Source: Hyphomicrobiaceae bacterium
Lineage (GTDB): Bacteria; Pseudomonadota; Alphaproteobacteria; Rhizobiales; Hyphomicrobiaceae
Direction of reading: 5' to 3'
Length of the DNA stretch: 5,221 nt
Assembly: GCA_021775715.1 (NCBI GenBank)
Contig: JAJFHI010000176.1
Location: forward strand, 1-5,221
Shown here: piece after piece, positions 1-5,221 of the stretch
How the letters are laid out: each line of letters begins with the position of its first letter
Numbering within the stretch: position 1 is the first letter of the stretch
Translations under genes and position numbers: made by a program
Notes under the pieces: generated by a model
Database searches by the model: none
What the model was told of the DNA's origin: nothing
What the model saw: only the letters and a program-made list of their open reading frames with translations

Positions 1-164
1 CCTACCTTGAATCAGGTGAACTTGAATTGATTTTGGAAGAGTATGAACCGCCACCACTGCCAGTGCATGTCGTCCATAGCGAAGCAGGAAAGACCTCCGC
101 GCGTGTTCGCGCGGTCGTCGACCACCTTGTCGAGAATTTGAGGAAGAGCCCCGCACTCCTATAG
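1..164 (+). CDS. LysR-type transcriptional regulator, C-terminal end (5' partial)
   Basis: Reading from base 3, an open frame of 53 codons ends at TAG 162-164. The first two bases belong to a split codon, so the gene begins left of the window. The tail contains PVHVVHSEAGKTSARVRAVV and then DHLVENLRK. This is the usual end of a LysR substrate-binding domain: a last beta strand (xHVVxx), then an S-x-RVRAFVDFLVExL-type helix. LysR proteins are cytoplasmic one-component regulators with an N-terminal winged helix-turn-helix and a C-terminal effector-binding domain; only the latter's last part is visible. The gene points the same way as the two following genes, which share a repeated upstream box with a dyad, so it is the natural candidate for their regulator (inference). 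The DNA-binding part is absent, so specificity cannot be judged. Confidence 0.85.
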   Translation, partial: YLESGELELILEEYEPPPLPVHVVHSEAGKTSARVRAVVDHLVENLRKSPALL

Positions 165-238
165 AATCGACCTGTCCCCGGTCGTTAGCACCGGTGTGAA
201 GTGACGAATTCGCTCTCGCTTCGTGGCTCGATAGCTGC

Positions 239-307
239 ATTTCATTTTCTGGAATAATCCCTTCCACCGAAAGCGTGTTCTGCGACTCCAAAGCAGAGGC
301 CATCCTT
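239..307 (+). promoter_or_regulatory. Repeated upstream regulatory module, copy A
   Basis: The core at 243-283 matches 1091-1131 at 34 of 41 positions with no gap. The best-kept blocks are CTGGAA, AATCCCTT and CGTGTTCTGC. A further shared heptamer, CATCCTT (301-307), lies 17 nt after the core in both copies. Inside the core, 250-266 is a dyad, TGGAA-N7-TTCCA, a form compatible with a LysR-type operator. Module placement upstream of the AhpD-like gene, and upstream of the hydrolase in the second copy, suggests a shared operator/promoter. I could not assign sigma70 -35 and -10 hexamers with good spacing, so the transcription start is unknown. Confidence 0.6.
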
Positions 308-410
308 AATAACACTTCGATTTTATGTCTGCTGCGAGGGCGCAAACCCAAACGGTCGTGCGGCACTCGTATGCTCACCCGGGCGTCGGATCGAACACAT
401 TTACAATGAA

Positions 411-415
411 AAGGA
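411..415 (+). promoter_or_regulatory. Ribosome binding site of the AhpD-like gene
   Basis: AAGGA sits 7 nt before the ATG at 423, good Shine-Dalgarno spacing. This fixes the start of the 177-residue frame and argues against the overlapping frame that begins at 325. Confidence 0.6.
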
Positions 416-422
416 TTCCCCG

Positions 423-956
423 ATGGCCAATTTCAGCTACTCACAAAAATACAAAGGCGTCGCTGACGTTTTTCTGCGCTCGCCAGGACATTACAAGCCT
501 CTTCTTGAATTCTTCGAAAATGTAATGGTCGGCGAGTCCGAGCTTACGAAGGAAGAACGCGAGATCATCGCGACGCATGTTTCGCATCTCAATGGTTGCC
601 ATTTCTGCGTCGAAGTTCATCGCGCTACGCTTGCTGCCATGGGCGTTGATGTGGCGACTTTGTCTACGCTCGAAGACGGATCAGAGGTCGAAGGCGTCAG
701 CGAACAGGTTAAGTCACTTTTATTCTTTGCTGAAAAGCTCACGTTAGAGCCTGCGGAGGTTACCGTCGCCGACATCAATGCGTTGAAAGGCGCGGGAATA
801 TCAGAACAAACCATTGAAGACACGATCAATGTCGTTTCGCTTCTCGCCTATCTCAACCGAATTGTTGATGCGTTTGGTGTCAAGGGAAGCCCCGACTATT
901 TCAAGATGGTCGGTTCTTCTCTGGCATCGAACGGGTATGCGGCGCTGCTGCGCTGA
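423..956 (+). CDS. AhpD-like / carboxymuconolactone decarboxylase-family protein (peroxidase-related)
   Basis: A 177-residue, all-helical-looking protein of the CMD/AhpD superfamily. These proteins are usually cytoplasmic thiol-disulfide enzymes that reduce hydroperoxides or recycle a peroxiredoxin; a few are gamma-carboxymuconolactone decarboxylases. The signature is REIIATHVSHLNGCHFCVEV followed by His: Glu47, Cys59, Cys62 and His66. The E-x11-C-x2-C-x3-H spacing matches Mycobacterium tuberculosis AhpD (Glu118, Cys130, Cys133, His137), so the redox pair and proton relay are present. The residue equivalent to AhpD His132 is Phe61, with a His one place earlier. Length fits the 'peroxidase-related' branch. 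The ATG has an AAGGA 7 nt upstream. The gene is followed by an intrinsic terminator and preceded by regulatory module copy A, so it is probably monocistronic and possibly LysR-controlled. Family assignment is firm; the physiological substrate is not known. Confidence 0.9.
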   Translation: MANFSYSQKYKGVADVFLRSPGHYKPLLEFFENVMVGESELTKEEREIIATHVSHLNGCHFCVEVHRATLAAMGVDVATLSTLEDGSEVEGVSEQVKSLLFFAEKLTLEPAEVTVADINALKGAGISEQTIEDTINVVSLLAYLNRIVDAFGVKGSPDYFKMVGSSLASNGYAALLR

Positions 957-983
957 GACGTTTGCTCCCTCTCTGATATGCCG

Positions 984-1018
984 CCTCACGGTCGGACTTG
1001 TTCTGGCTGTGAGGTTTT
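984..1018 (+). terminator. Intrinsic (Rho-independent) terminator after the AhpD-like gene
   Basis: The arm 984-996 pairs with 1002-1014 to give a 13-bp stem, including three G-U pairs, closed by a 5-nt loop (997-1001). Four T residues follow at 1015-1018. The base of the stem is CCTCAC/GTGAGG. It starts 27 nt after the TGA of the AhpD-like gene, so it should end that transcript and make the next gene depend on its own promoter. The short T-run and the G-U pairs leave some doubt about strength. Confidence 0.65.
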
Positions 1019-1086
1019 GGCATTTCGATTTGATGTAAGTGCTTGGCGGTTATGTCGGCCGTTCGTCGCACCGAATCCGTTCTTGA

Positions 1087-1155
1087 ATTCCAATTCCTGG
1101 AACAATCCCTTTCAACAAAAACGTGTTCTGCAAAGCATCCGAATGGCTCATCCTT
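1087..1155 (+). promoter_or_regulatory. Repeated upstream regulatory module, copy B
   Basis: The core at 1091-1131 is the partner of 243-283 (34/41 identical, no gaps), and CATCCTT at 1149-1155 keeps the same 17-nt distance. The dyad is less perfect here: TGGAA-N7-TTTCA at 1098-1114. The module ends 62 nt before the ATG of the hydrolase. Because a terminator at 984-1018 separates this gene from the preceding one, a promoter is expected here. Sequence on either side of the module does not match copy A, so this looks like a conserved functional site and not a simple long duplication. Confidence 0.6.
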
Positions 1156-1203
1156 TGTTGTGTCGCAAGTTACTCGCTGGCGAAACCCGTAACATTCAAT
1201 ACT

Positions 1204-1210
1204 AGAGGAG
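1204..1210 (+). promoter_or_regulatory. Ribosome binding site of the hydrolase gene
   Basis: AGAGGAG lies 7 nt before the ATG at 1218 and is a strong Shine-Dalgarno match. It fixes the start so that the N-terminal signal peptide is included. Confidence 0.65.
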
Positions 1211-1217
1211 CCTGATC

Positions 1218-2237
1218 ATGAACCCGTTTTCAACAAGGACCAACATAGGCATTGCAGGCCTGGCTTTACTCGCAGCCACGTTACCATTCGGTCTTGTAAA
1301 CCCGCCGCGATCTTCGATGGCGCAGGAGAGCGCACGCGCTGAGGCAACGGCGAACACAACGGCAGTGCGCTATCACACCGCCAAGATCAACGGCACGGAC
1401 GTGTTTTACCGTGAGGCCGGTCGCAAGGATGCGCCTACCGTTTTGTTGCTGCACGGTTTCCCAACGTCCTCGCACATGTTTCGTAATTTTATCCCGGCAC
1501 TTTCCGACAAATACCATGTCATTGCGCCCGATTACCCGGGCTTCGGCCAAAGTGCCGCGCCGGATCGCGCATCATTCGATTACACTTTCGACAACTACGC
1601 GAAAGTTGTTGAAGCACTTACCGAGAAGTTAGGTGTCAACCAATACGCACTTTACGTCATGGATTACGGCGCGCCGGTCGGTTTCCGTCTGGCGGCCAAG
1701 CACCCTGAGCGCGTCACGGCACTCATCGTTCAAAACGGCAACGCGTACGTTGAGGGTATCCAGAAATTCTGGGAGCCGATACAGAAGTATTGGGCGTCGG
1801 GCGCCTCGACCGACCGCGAAGCCATTCGTTGGCTCACATCTTTGAAGGCAACAAAATGGCAATACAAGGATGGCGTTCCTGACACATCGCTCGTCAGTCC
1901 GGATGCGTGGACGATGGATCAGGCGCGTCTTGACCGGTCCGGCAACCAGGAGATCCAGCTCGATCTATTCTACGACTACCGCACCAACATTCCGCTTTAC
2001 CCGCAGTGGCAGGCGTATTTCCGCAAGCATCAACCGCCGACGCTTGTTGTGTGGGGAAAAAACGACCAGATCTTCGTTGCTGATGGTGCACATCCCTACA
2101 AACGAGATTTACCAAACGCTGAAACACATGTTATTGATACGGGCCATTTCGCCCTGGAAACACACGGGAGCGAGATTGCGTCGCTCGTCCGTGACTTCCT
2201 CGGCCGCAGTGTATCGGTTCGTAAAGCGGCTCGTTGA
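1218..2237 (+). CDS. Exported alpha/beta hydrolase with Asp nucleophile (haloalkane dehalogenase / epoxide hydrolase-like)
   Basis: This 339-residue protein carries an N-terminal Sec-type signal: Arg7, a hydrophobic stretch at about 10-27, and a likely signal peptidase site near SSMA-Q (34-36). Periplasmic location is predicted; there is no twin-arginine pair. The mature part is an alpha/beta-hydrolase fold: VLLLHGFPTSSHMF (75-88, oxyanion region), APDYPGFGQS (103-112), nucleophile elbow YVMDYGAPVG (146-155) with Asp149, a cap region at about 175-260, VVWGKND (277-283) giving acid Asp283, and DTGHF (307-311) giving base His310. An Asp nucleophile is the mark of haloalkane/haloacetate dehalogenases and epoxide hydrolases, not of Ser esterases. 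HGFP resembles epoxide hydrolases; the VxDxG elbow lacks the usual first Gly, as in many dehalogenases. Several cap Tyr and Trp residues exist, but I cannot assign which polarise substrate. It has its own RBS and regulatory module copy B. Substrate is unknown. Confidence 0.88.
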   Translation: MNPFSTRTNIGIAGLALLAATLPFGLVNPPRSSMAQESARAEATANTTAVRYHTAKINGTDVFYREAGRKDAPTVLLLHGFPTSSHMFRNFIPALSDKYHVIAPDYPGFGQSAAPDRASFDYTFDNYAKVVEALTEKLGVNQYALYVMDYGAPVGFRLAAKHPERVTALIVQNGNAYVEGIQKFWEPIQKYWASGASTDREAIRWLTSLKATKWQYKDGVPDTSLVSPDAWTMDQARLDRSGNQEIQLDLFYDYRTNIPLYPQWQAYFRKHQPPTLVVWGKNDQIFVADGAHPYKRDLPNAETHVIDTGHFALETHGSEIASLVRDFLGRSVSVRKAAR

Positions 2238-2244
2238 CGCCCGT

Positions 2245-2313
2245 GCAGCGGCAAGCACCGTCCCGGATGGAGTAATCCTTCGCCATCCGGGGAAGTCTCG
2301 CAAGACCCGCTGC
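2245..2313. repeat. Nested inverted repeats downstream of the hydrolase gene
   Basis: An inner hairpin pairs CCCGGATGG (2262-2270) with CCATCCGGG (2283-2291), nine perfect base pairs around a 12-nt loop. Around it, GCAGCGG (2245-2251) can pair with CCGCTGC (2307-2313). It begins 7 nt after the hydrolase stop codon. No T-run follows, so it is not a standard intrinsic terminator. It could be an attenuating or mRNA-protecting structure between the hydrolase and the NTF2-like gene. The inner stem is clear; its role is inferred. Confidence 0.45.
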
Positions 2314-2377
2314 CGCAAGTCCGACCACTTTGATGACTTTTATAAACACACACATTTGACTATCTGAAAATTCGAAT

Positions 2378-2382
2378 AGGAG
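2378..2382 (+). promoter_or_regulatory. Ribosome binding site of the NTF2-like gene
   Basis: AGGAG is 8 nt before the ATG at 2391. It supports that start for the 124-residue frame. Confidence 0.55.
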
Positions 2383-2390
2383 TACGAGCC

Positions 2391-2765
2391 ATGAGTACCG
2401 TTCCCACCGACATCAGCGAGTACGACGCGATCGAAAAAACGCTTCAGCCCTACATCGACGGCGCCAGATCCGGCAAAGGCGAAGACATGAGGCCTGCCTT
2501 CCACAAGGACGCAACGGTGTTCGGCTACGTTGGCGAAGACCTGTTCGCGGGCCCCATCCAAAACCTCTTTGACTGGAACGACGGAAATGGAGCGGCAACC
2601 GGTCTCAAAGCTCGTATCGCGAGCATCGACCTCATTGGCACAGTTGCCACCGTGCGTCTCGAACTCGACGACTGGACCGGCCATCGCTTTACCGACTTGT
2701 TCACATTGCTCAAGGTAGATGGCCGGTGGCAGGTCATGAACAAGGTTTTTCACCTGCACTCTTAA
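2391..2765 (+). CDS. NTF2-like protein, putative lumazine-binding type
   Basis: A complete 124-residue soluble protein with no signal peptide. It has the compact cone-shaped NTF2-like layout: N-terminal helix with DISEYDAIEKTLQPYIDGAR (7-26), then MRPAFHKDATVFGYVG (33-48), and a strongly typical end DLFTLLKVDGRWQVMNKVFH (102-121). This pattern, F-x-LLK-x-DGRW-x-V-x-NK-x-FH, is what the 'putative lumazine-binding' group (SnoaL/DUF4440 relatives) shows. Members are small ligand-binding or isomerase-like proteins often beside dehydrogenases and hydrolases; most have no proven reaction, and the lumazine label is itself weak. It follows the hydrolase by 153 nt and precedes the SDR remnant by 9 nt, so it was probably co-transcribed with an intact SDR in an ancestor. 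Family call is good; function is open. Confidence 0.82.
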   Translation: MSTVPTDISEYDAIEKTLQPYIDGARSGKGEDMRPAFHKDATVFGYVGEDLFAGPIQNLFDWNDGNGAATGLKARIASIDLIGTVATVRLELDDWTGHRFTDLFTLLKVDGRWQVMNKVFHLHS

Positions 2766-2774
2766 TAACGAAGA

Positions 2775-3363
2775 TTGAAAAAACTCGAGTCCGTAAAAGG
2801 TCAGTGGACCGTCATCATTGGCGCGGGGTCCGGGATCGACTTTGCCGCGACCGAACCTCAAACAAGCCCGATACCGAGCCTATTCTCGTTAGCTGAAACT
2901 GGAATGGATGGACGAAACGGCGGGCAAGGTTTGTTTAGTAACAGGTGTCGGGGACGGAAGACCCGGAGCTGAACCTCCGCGTTAACACGATCACGCTTTT
3001 TACATGGCACGTGAATTTGCACCTTCCATGGTGAAACGTGGCTCCGGCACCACTGTCGTCCCCGGCAGTACGGCCGCGATGCGTGGCGTTCTACATACCG
3101 CCTTGTTTGCGCCCACGAAGGCGGCGCAGCGAATTCTAACCCAGTAATTGGCGCGTGATCTGGGGCCAAAAGGCATCCATGTCGCCTGCATTATTATAGA
3201 CGCCGCAATCGACACACCCTGGACACGCATCCCGTTTTGCCCCGACAAGCACGGCGCGTTCTTTACCAAGCCTGTGACCATCCCAGATGAGGTGTTCCAC
3301 GTCGCGCATCAAGGTCGATCGCACAGGTGCGTGCCAGTTCAGCAAATTGTTATGTGCTCGTGA
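2775..3363 (+). pseudogene. Degenerate short-chain dehydrogenase/reductase (SDR) gene
   Basis: Pieces of an NAD(P)-dependent SDR occur in order but in different frames. A TTG at 2775 opens KGQWTVIIGAGSGID, a Rossmann start whose last Gly of the GxxxGxG motif is now Asp (GGC to GAC is enough). That frame then loses homology. LEWMDETAGKV lies in another frame around 2898-2930 and resembles the segment after the first Rossmann strands. LNLRVNTITLF (2969-3001) continues as YMAREFAPSMVKRG only after a shift at a five-T run (2997-3001). The C-terminal part from 3028 reads GSGTTVVPGSTAAMRG, then LFAPTKAAQRI, with Phe in place of the catalytic Tyr and Lys kept. It hits an in-frame TAA at 3145-3147, then reads LARDLGPKGIHVACIIIDAA and IDTPW to TGA 3361-3363. 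About 50 codons of the usual 240 or so seem missing. The product cannot be functional. Confidence 0.8.
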
Positions 3364-3429
3364 TCGGTATTACACCTACTATCGAAGCGAGCCGTTTTCG
3401 TGTTTTTCTCGCAACGACAGTTTGTAATT

Positions 3430-4056
3430 ATGGATTTAGATCACCTCGTTGGCATATTCGGCCTGTTATTCGTAGTTGCTATCGCAGCGCGCGTTTATCT
3501 CGTTTATCGGGAAAATGGACGCCTTCCCGTTACTCTCAAGACGGGCGATACCGCGCACGACTTCGTTCACAAGATCCTTGCAGGAATTGTTTCAATGCAA
3601 GCGATCAACATCCTCATTTTCAGAGCGCAAGGATTATCGGGATCGCTGATTGGTGGTTCTCCAGAAACATTTTATCGATTTCTAGTTCCCTTACATGCCC
3701 TTGAGACAACGACTGTACAAGGTATTGGGTTGCTGCTCTCCTACCTCGGCCTTTTATGGGTGGTGATCGCACAGAACCAAATGGGCAAGGACTGGCGTGT
3801 TGGAAATAACCCCAAACATGAAACTTCGCTTGTCACGCGGGGGCTTTACGGCCGGTTGAGACATCCAATCTATTCAGGCTTCATCGTCATAAGCATCGGA
3901 CTATTTTTTGCCGTGCCTAATGTTGTCACGCTTGTTTGTGCTGTGTTGACAGTTATTGTTCTGTCGATCGAGGCGCGTTTGGAAGAAGACTTCCAACTGA
4001 CGCGTCACGGAGATGCCTACAAAGATTACCTCTCAACGACGCGTCGTTGGATCTAA
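3430..4056 (+). CDS. Isoprenylcysteine carboxyl methyltransferase (ICMT/PEMT)-family membrane protein
   Basis: A 208-residue multi-pass membrane protein. Hydrophobic segments lie at about 6-25, 46-64, 84-114 and 145-180, the last probably a hairpin. The cytoplasmic SAM-binding signature of the family is complete: GNNPKHETSLVTRGLYGRLR (125-144), RHPIYSG (144-150), then RLEEDF (183-188) and HGDAYKDYL (193-201). The family transfers a methyl group from S-adenosylmethionine at the inner membrane; eukaryotic ICMT acts on prenylcysteine, whereas the bacterial substrates are mostly unknown, so the name should not be read as a function. I chose ATG 3430; a GTG at 3400 in the same frame would add ten residues (218 aa). 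Neither has a clear Shine-Dalgarno site. It starts 66 nt after the ruined SDR and is itself intact, so it is probably under selection or recently orphaned from its operon. Confidence 0.82.
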   Translation: MDLDHLVGIFGLLFVVAIAARVYLVYRENGRLPVTLKTGDTAHDFVHKILAGIVSMQAINILIFRAQGLSGSLIGGSPETFYRFLVPLHALETTTVQGIGLLLSYLGLLWVVIAQNQMGKDWRVGNNPKHETSLVTRGLYGRLRHPIYSGFIVISIGLFFAVPNVVTLVCAVLTVIVLSIEARLEEDFQLTRHGDAYKDYLSTTRRWI

Positions 4057-4675
4057 TAGAATATCCGATGACGGCCGACGCCAGCCATTCGTTCGAACCT
4101 TAGGCGCACAACCCACGCGTTCGTCCAGCTCTGACGGCACGGGCAACATGCTGTCGGACAGCCGCTTAGGATCGCTATATGCCTATCCTTACAACGATGC
4201 CAAACGTCTTTGGGGGTATCACGTACGAAGGCAACACGCGTTCGGCGTATCTCAACAACGGTCGCAATCAACTGTCGATCCGTGTGAAACGGCAACTGAA
4301 CTCATTAGATGTGATTGATGTACTGACTGATCAGTTCATTCCTCGCGGTGTACCAATGGTCATTCGTTCAGACAACGGGCCCGCATTCATCGCTGGGATA
4401 CCGGCCACCAGCCTCAGAAAGCATGATCCCATTGCCGCCGAGGATATCAATGAACTGACATTCAAACCGGACCAATCGATAGGCGCAGGTCAATCAATGA
4501 TATCGCGAAAAGGGCAATTCGCTGCGTTTGTTTTTGTTGAGGACGGTTACCTTGAGCATACCTGGTTTCCTACAAGTGCGTAATTGACACCTAGTATTCA
4601 AGGAATACCAAATATCCAGGCGTTGCCGAATAGTCGTTCCATTGCCTGAAGGTCGCTCAATTACCCACGTGTGTC
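4057..4675. other. Gene-poor scar between the ICMT-like gene and the enoyl-CoA hydratase gene
   Basis: About 620 bases between genes that converge. Apart from the transposase fragment at 4263-4394, I recognise nothing. An open frame 4179-4583 (134 codons) passes through the fragment, but its first 28 and last about 60 residues resemble nothing I know and it has no convincing ribosome binding site; it is most likely a chance fusion of debris. A small perfect dyad, GTATTC-AAG-GAATAC, occurs at 4594-4608. No clear terminator is visible for either flanking gene. Confidence 0.55.
4263..4394 (+). mobile_element. IS3-family transposase fragment (integrase core)
   Basis: The 44 codons read LSIRVKRQLNSLDVIDVL and then TDQFIPRGVPMVIRSDNGPA, closely following the IS3-family OrfB rve core (LAIxVxRKLNSxDVIDVLxDLFIxRGVPxxIRSDNGPEF). 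The Asp of RSDNG (codon 4371-4373) is the second Asp of the DDE triad. The first Asp and the catalytic Glu, which would lie upstream and about 35 residues downstream, are absent, and GPEF has become GPAF. No terminal inverted repeats or target duplication can be seen. It is a dead internal remnant of an insertion sequence, marking past rearrangement here. Confidence 0.8.
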
Positions 4676-5221
4676 TCACAGTCCCTTGAAGTCCGGTTTG
4701 CGCTTTGCATGAAACGCCTCAACTCCTTCGCGAAAGTCATCAGATGATCGCAATCGGCTGTAGGCGTGCCCTTCAAGTTCGATTGAAGTGGTTAGCATCG
4801 CATCTTCGGTATCGTTCAGAAGTTTTTTGGCGGTACGCTGCGCCAGCGGCGCAAAGGTGACGAGCTCCTTAACTAGGTCGTCGGTAGCTTTTTCCAACTC
4901 ACTATCGGGGACGCAGATTGTTGCAATGCCCCAATCATATGCTTGCTGACCAGTGATCCGCCGTGACCGCATGACGATGTCCTTGGTCCGCGTGATACCA
5001 ATCATTTTTTGCAACCGAGCCGATCCACCGGACCCAGGGATTTGTCCAAGCTTTTGCTCCGGTAATGAATACTGAGTGGTCTGCGAGGCGATCCGGAAGT
5101 CACACGCCAGTGAGATTTCAAATCCGACACCAAACGTATAGCCACGGTTCGCGACAATAACCGGCTTGGAGCAACGGGCGGGCGCTGCAATGTTCCAGGC
5201 CAGTTTGGACACAGTCTCCGG
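4676..5221 (-). CDS. Enoyl-CoA hydratase/isomerase family protein, C-terminal part (5' end outside window)
   Basis: A - strand frame of 181 codons ends at the stop complementary to 4676-4678. It stays open to the window edge, so the real start lies to the right; the GTG at 5212 is internal. Crotonase-fold landmarks are clear: KPVIVANRGYTFGVGFEISL (fragment residues 19-38), ACDFRIAS (39-46), and LPEQKLGQIPGSGGSARL (53-70). Glu35 and Glu55 sit 20 apart, exactly like Glu144 and Glu164 of rat mitochondrial enoyl-CoA hydratase, so hydratase chemistry on 2-enoyl-CoA is plausible. The C-terminal helical region (about 120-181) is intact, ending DFREGVEAFHAKRKPDFKGL. The family also includes isomerases, hydrolases and ring-cleavage enzymes, so the substrate stays open. 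The first oxyanion-hole segment lies outside the window. Usual length is about 260 residues, so roughly 80 are missing. Confidence 0.88.
   Translation of the reverse strand, partial: PETVSKLAWNIAAPARCSKPVIVANRGYTFGVGFEISLACDFRIASQTTQYSLPEQKLGQIPGSGGSARLQKMIGITRTKDIVMRSRRITGQQAYDWGIATICVPDSELEKATDDLVKELVTFAPLAQRTAKKLLNDTEDAMLTTSIELEGHAYSRLRSSDDFREGVEAFHAKRKPDFKGL

Larger units (their letters stand above)
165..422. other. Intergenic region between LysR gene and AhpD-like gene
   Basis: These 258 bases hold no convincing gene. A short frame opening at 325 is out of phase and runs into the real gene at 423. A weak dyad (CCGGT, 7-nt loop, ACCGG) lies at about 177-193, but no T-run follows it, so I do not call a terminator. 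The main content is the first copy of a repeated regulatory module at 239-307, described separately. The 5' leader from the end of the module to the start codon is about 115 nt, longer than in the second copy. Confidence 0.6.

Noticed and set aside
325..525. 66-codon + strand frame upstream of and overlapping the AhpD-like gene
   Set aside because: It has no family resemblance, no ribosome binding site, and overlaps a well-supported gene in another frame.
2356..2361. TTGACT as a -35 promoter element for the NTF2-like gene
   Set aside because: It lies only about 17 nt before the ribosome binding site, leaving no sensible room for a -10 element and transcription start.
1870..2367. 165-codon + strand frame overlapping the hydrolase 3' end
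   Set aside because: It is an out-of-frame shadow, rich in Arg and Ser; the hydrolase frame contains its catalytic motifs over the same bases.
2340..2861. 173-codon - strand frame opposite the NTF2-like gene
   Set aside because: It is antisense to a recognisable family member with its own ribosome binding site, and its protein resembles no known family.
3327..3704. 125-codon + strand frame between the SDR remnant and the ICMT-like gene
   Set aside because: It overlaps the membrane methyltransferase in another frame and has no domain signature.
4179..4583. 134-codon frame as a real gene
   Set aside because: Only the central part is recognisable, as a transposase fragment. The ends look like debris and no ribosome binding site is seen.
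4594..4608. GTATTC-AAG-GAATAC dyad as an operator or terminator
   Set aside because: It is short, AT-rich, without a T-run, and about equally likely by chance in a window of this size.
5210..5212. GTG as start codon of the enoyl-CoA hydratase gene
   Set aside because: The frame stays open to the window edge and the N-terminal third of the crotonase fold would be missing, so the true start lies outside.

Overview
The window reads as an accessory or decaying chromosomal stretch from a proteobacterium, most likely a Burkholderiales-type betaproteobacterium (Burkholderia/Paraburkholderia/Caballeronia group). That placement rests on the gene set and on how the proteins read, not on any database search. 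Base composition looks moderate for that group. Together with a shattered dehydrogenase gene and a transposase scrap, this would fit a lineage that is losing genes, but that is inference.

Layout on the + strand: (1) 1-164, the last 53 codons of a LysR-type regulator; (2) 165-422, a non-coding region with a 41-nt promoter-like box; (3) 423-956, an AhpD/carboxymuconolactone decarboxylase-family thiol protein, followed by a good intrinsic terminator; (4) 1087-1155, a second copy of the same box; (5) 1218-2237, an exported alpha/beta hydrolase with an Asp nucleophile; (6) 2391-2765, an NTF2-like (lumazine-binding type) protein; (7) 2775-3363, the broken remains of a short-chain dehydrogenase/reductase; (8) 3430-4056, an intact ICMT-type integral membrane methyltransferase; (9) 4057-4675, a gene-poor scar containing about 44 codons of an IS3-family transposase. 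On the - strand, (10) 4676-5221 is the C-terminal part of an enoyl-CoA hydratase/isomerase that runs off the right edge.

The most coherent biological signal is in the left half. The AhpD-like gene and the hydrolase gene are separate transcription units, since a terminator lies between them. They are nevertheless preceded by copies of one regulatory module: 34 of 41 bases identical without gaps, plus a shared CATCCTT at exactly the same distance. Each copy carries a TGGAA-N7-TTCCA-like dyad. The neighbouring LysR gene is the obvious candidate regulator. The inferred picture is a small LysR-controlled regulon joining a thiol peroxidase-like protein, a periplasmic hydrolase and perhaps the NTF2-like and SDR genes, used in handling reactive or xenobiotic small molecules. 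The SDR arm has since been lost by mutation. I see no CRISPR array, tRNA, rRNA, toxin-antitoxin or phage-defence system, and nothing I would claim as a wholly new system.
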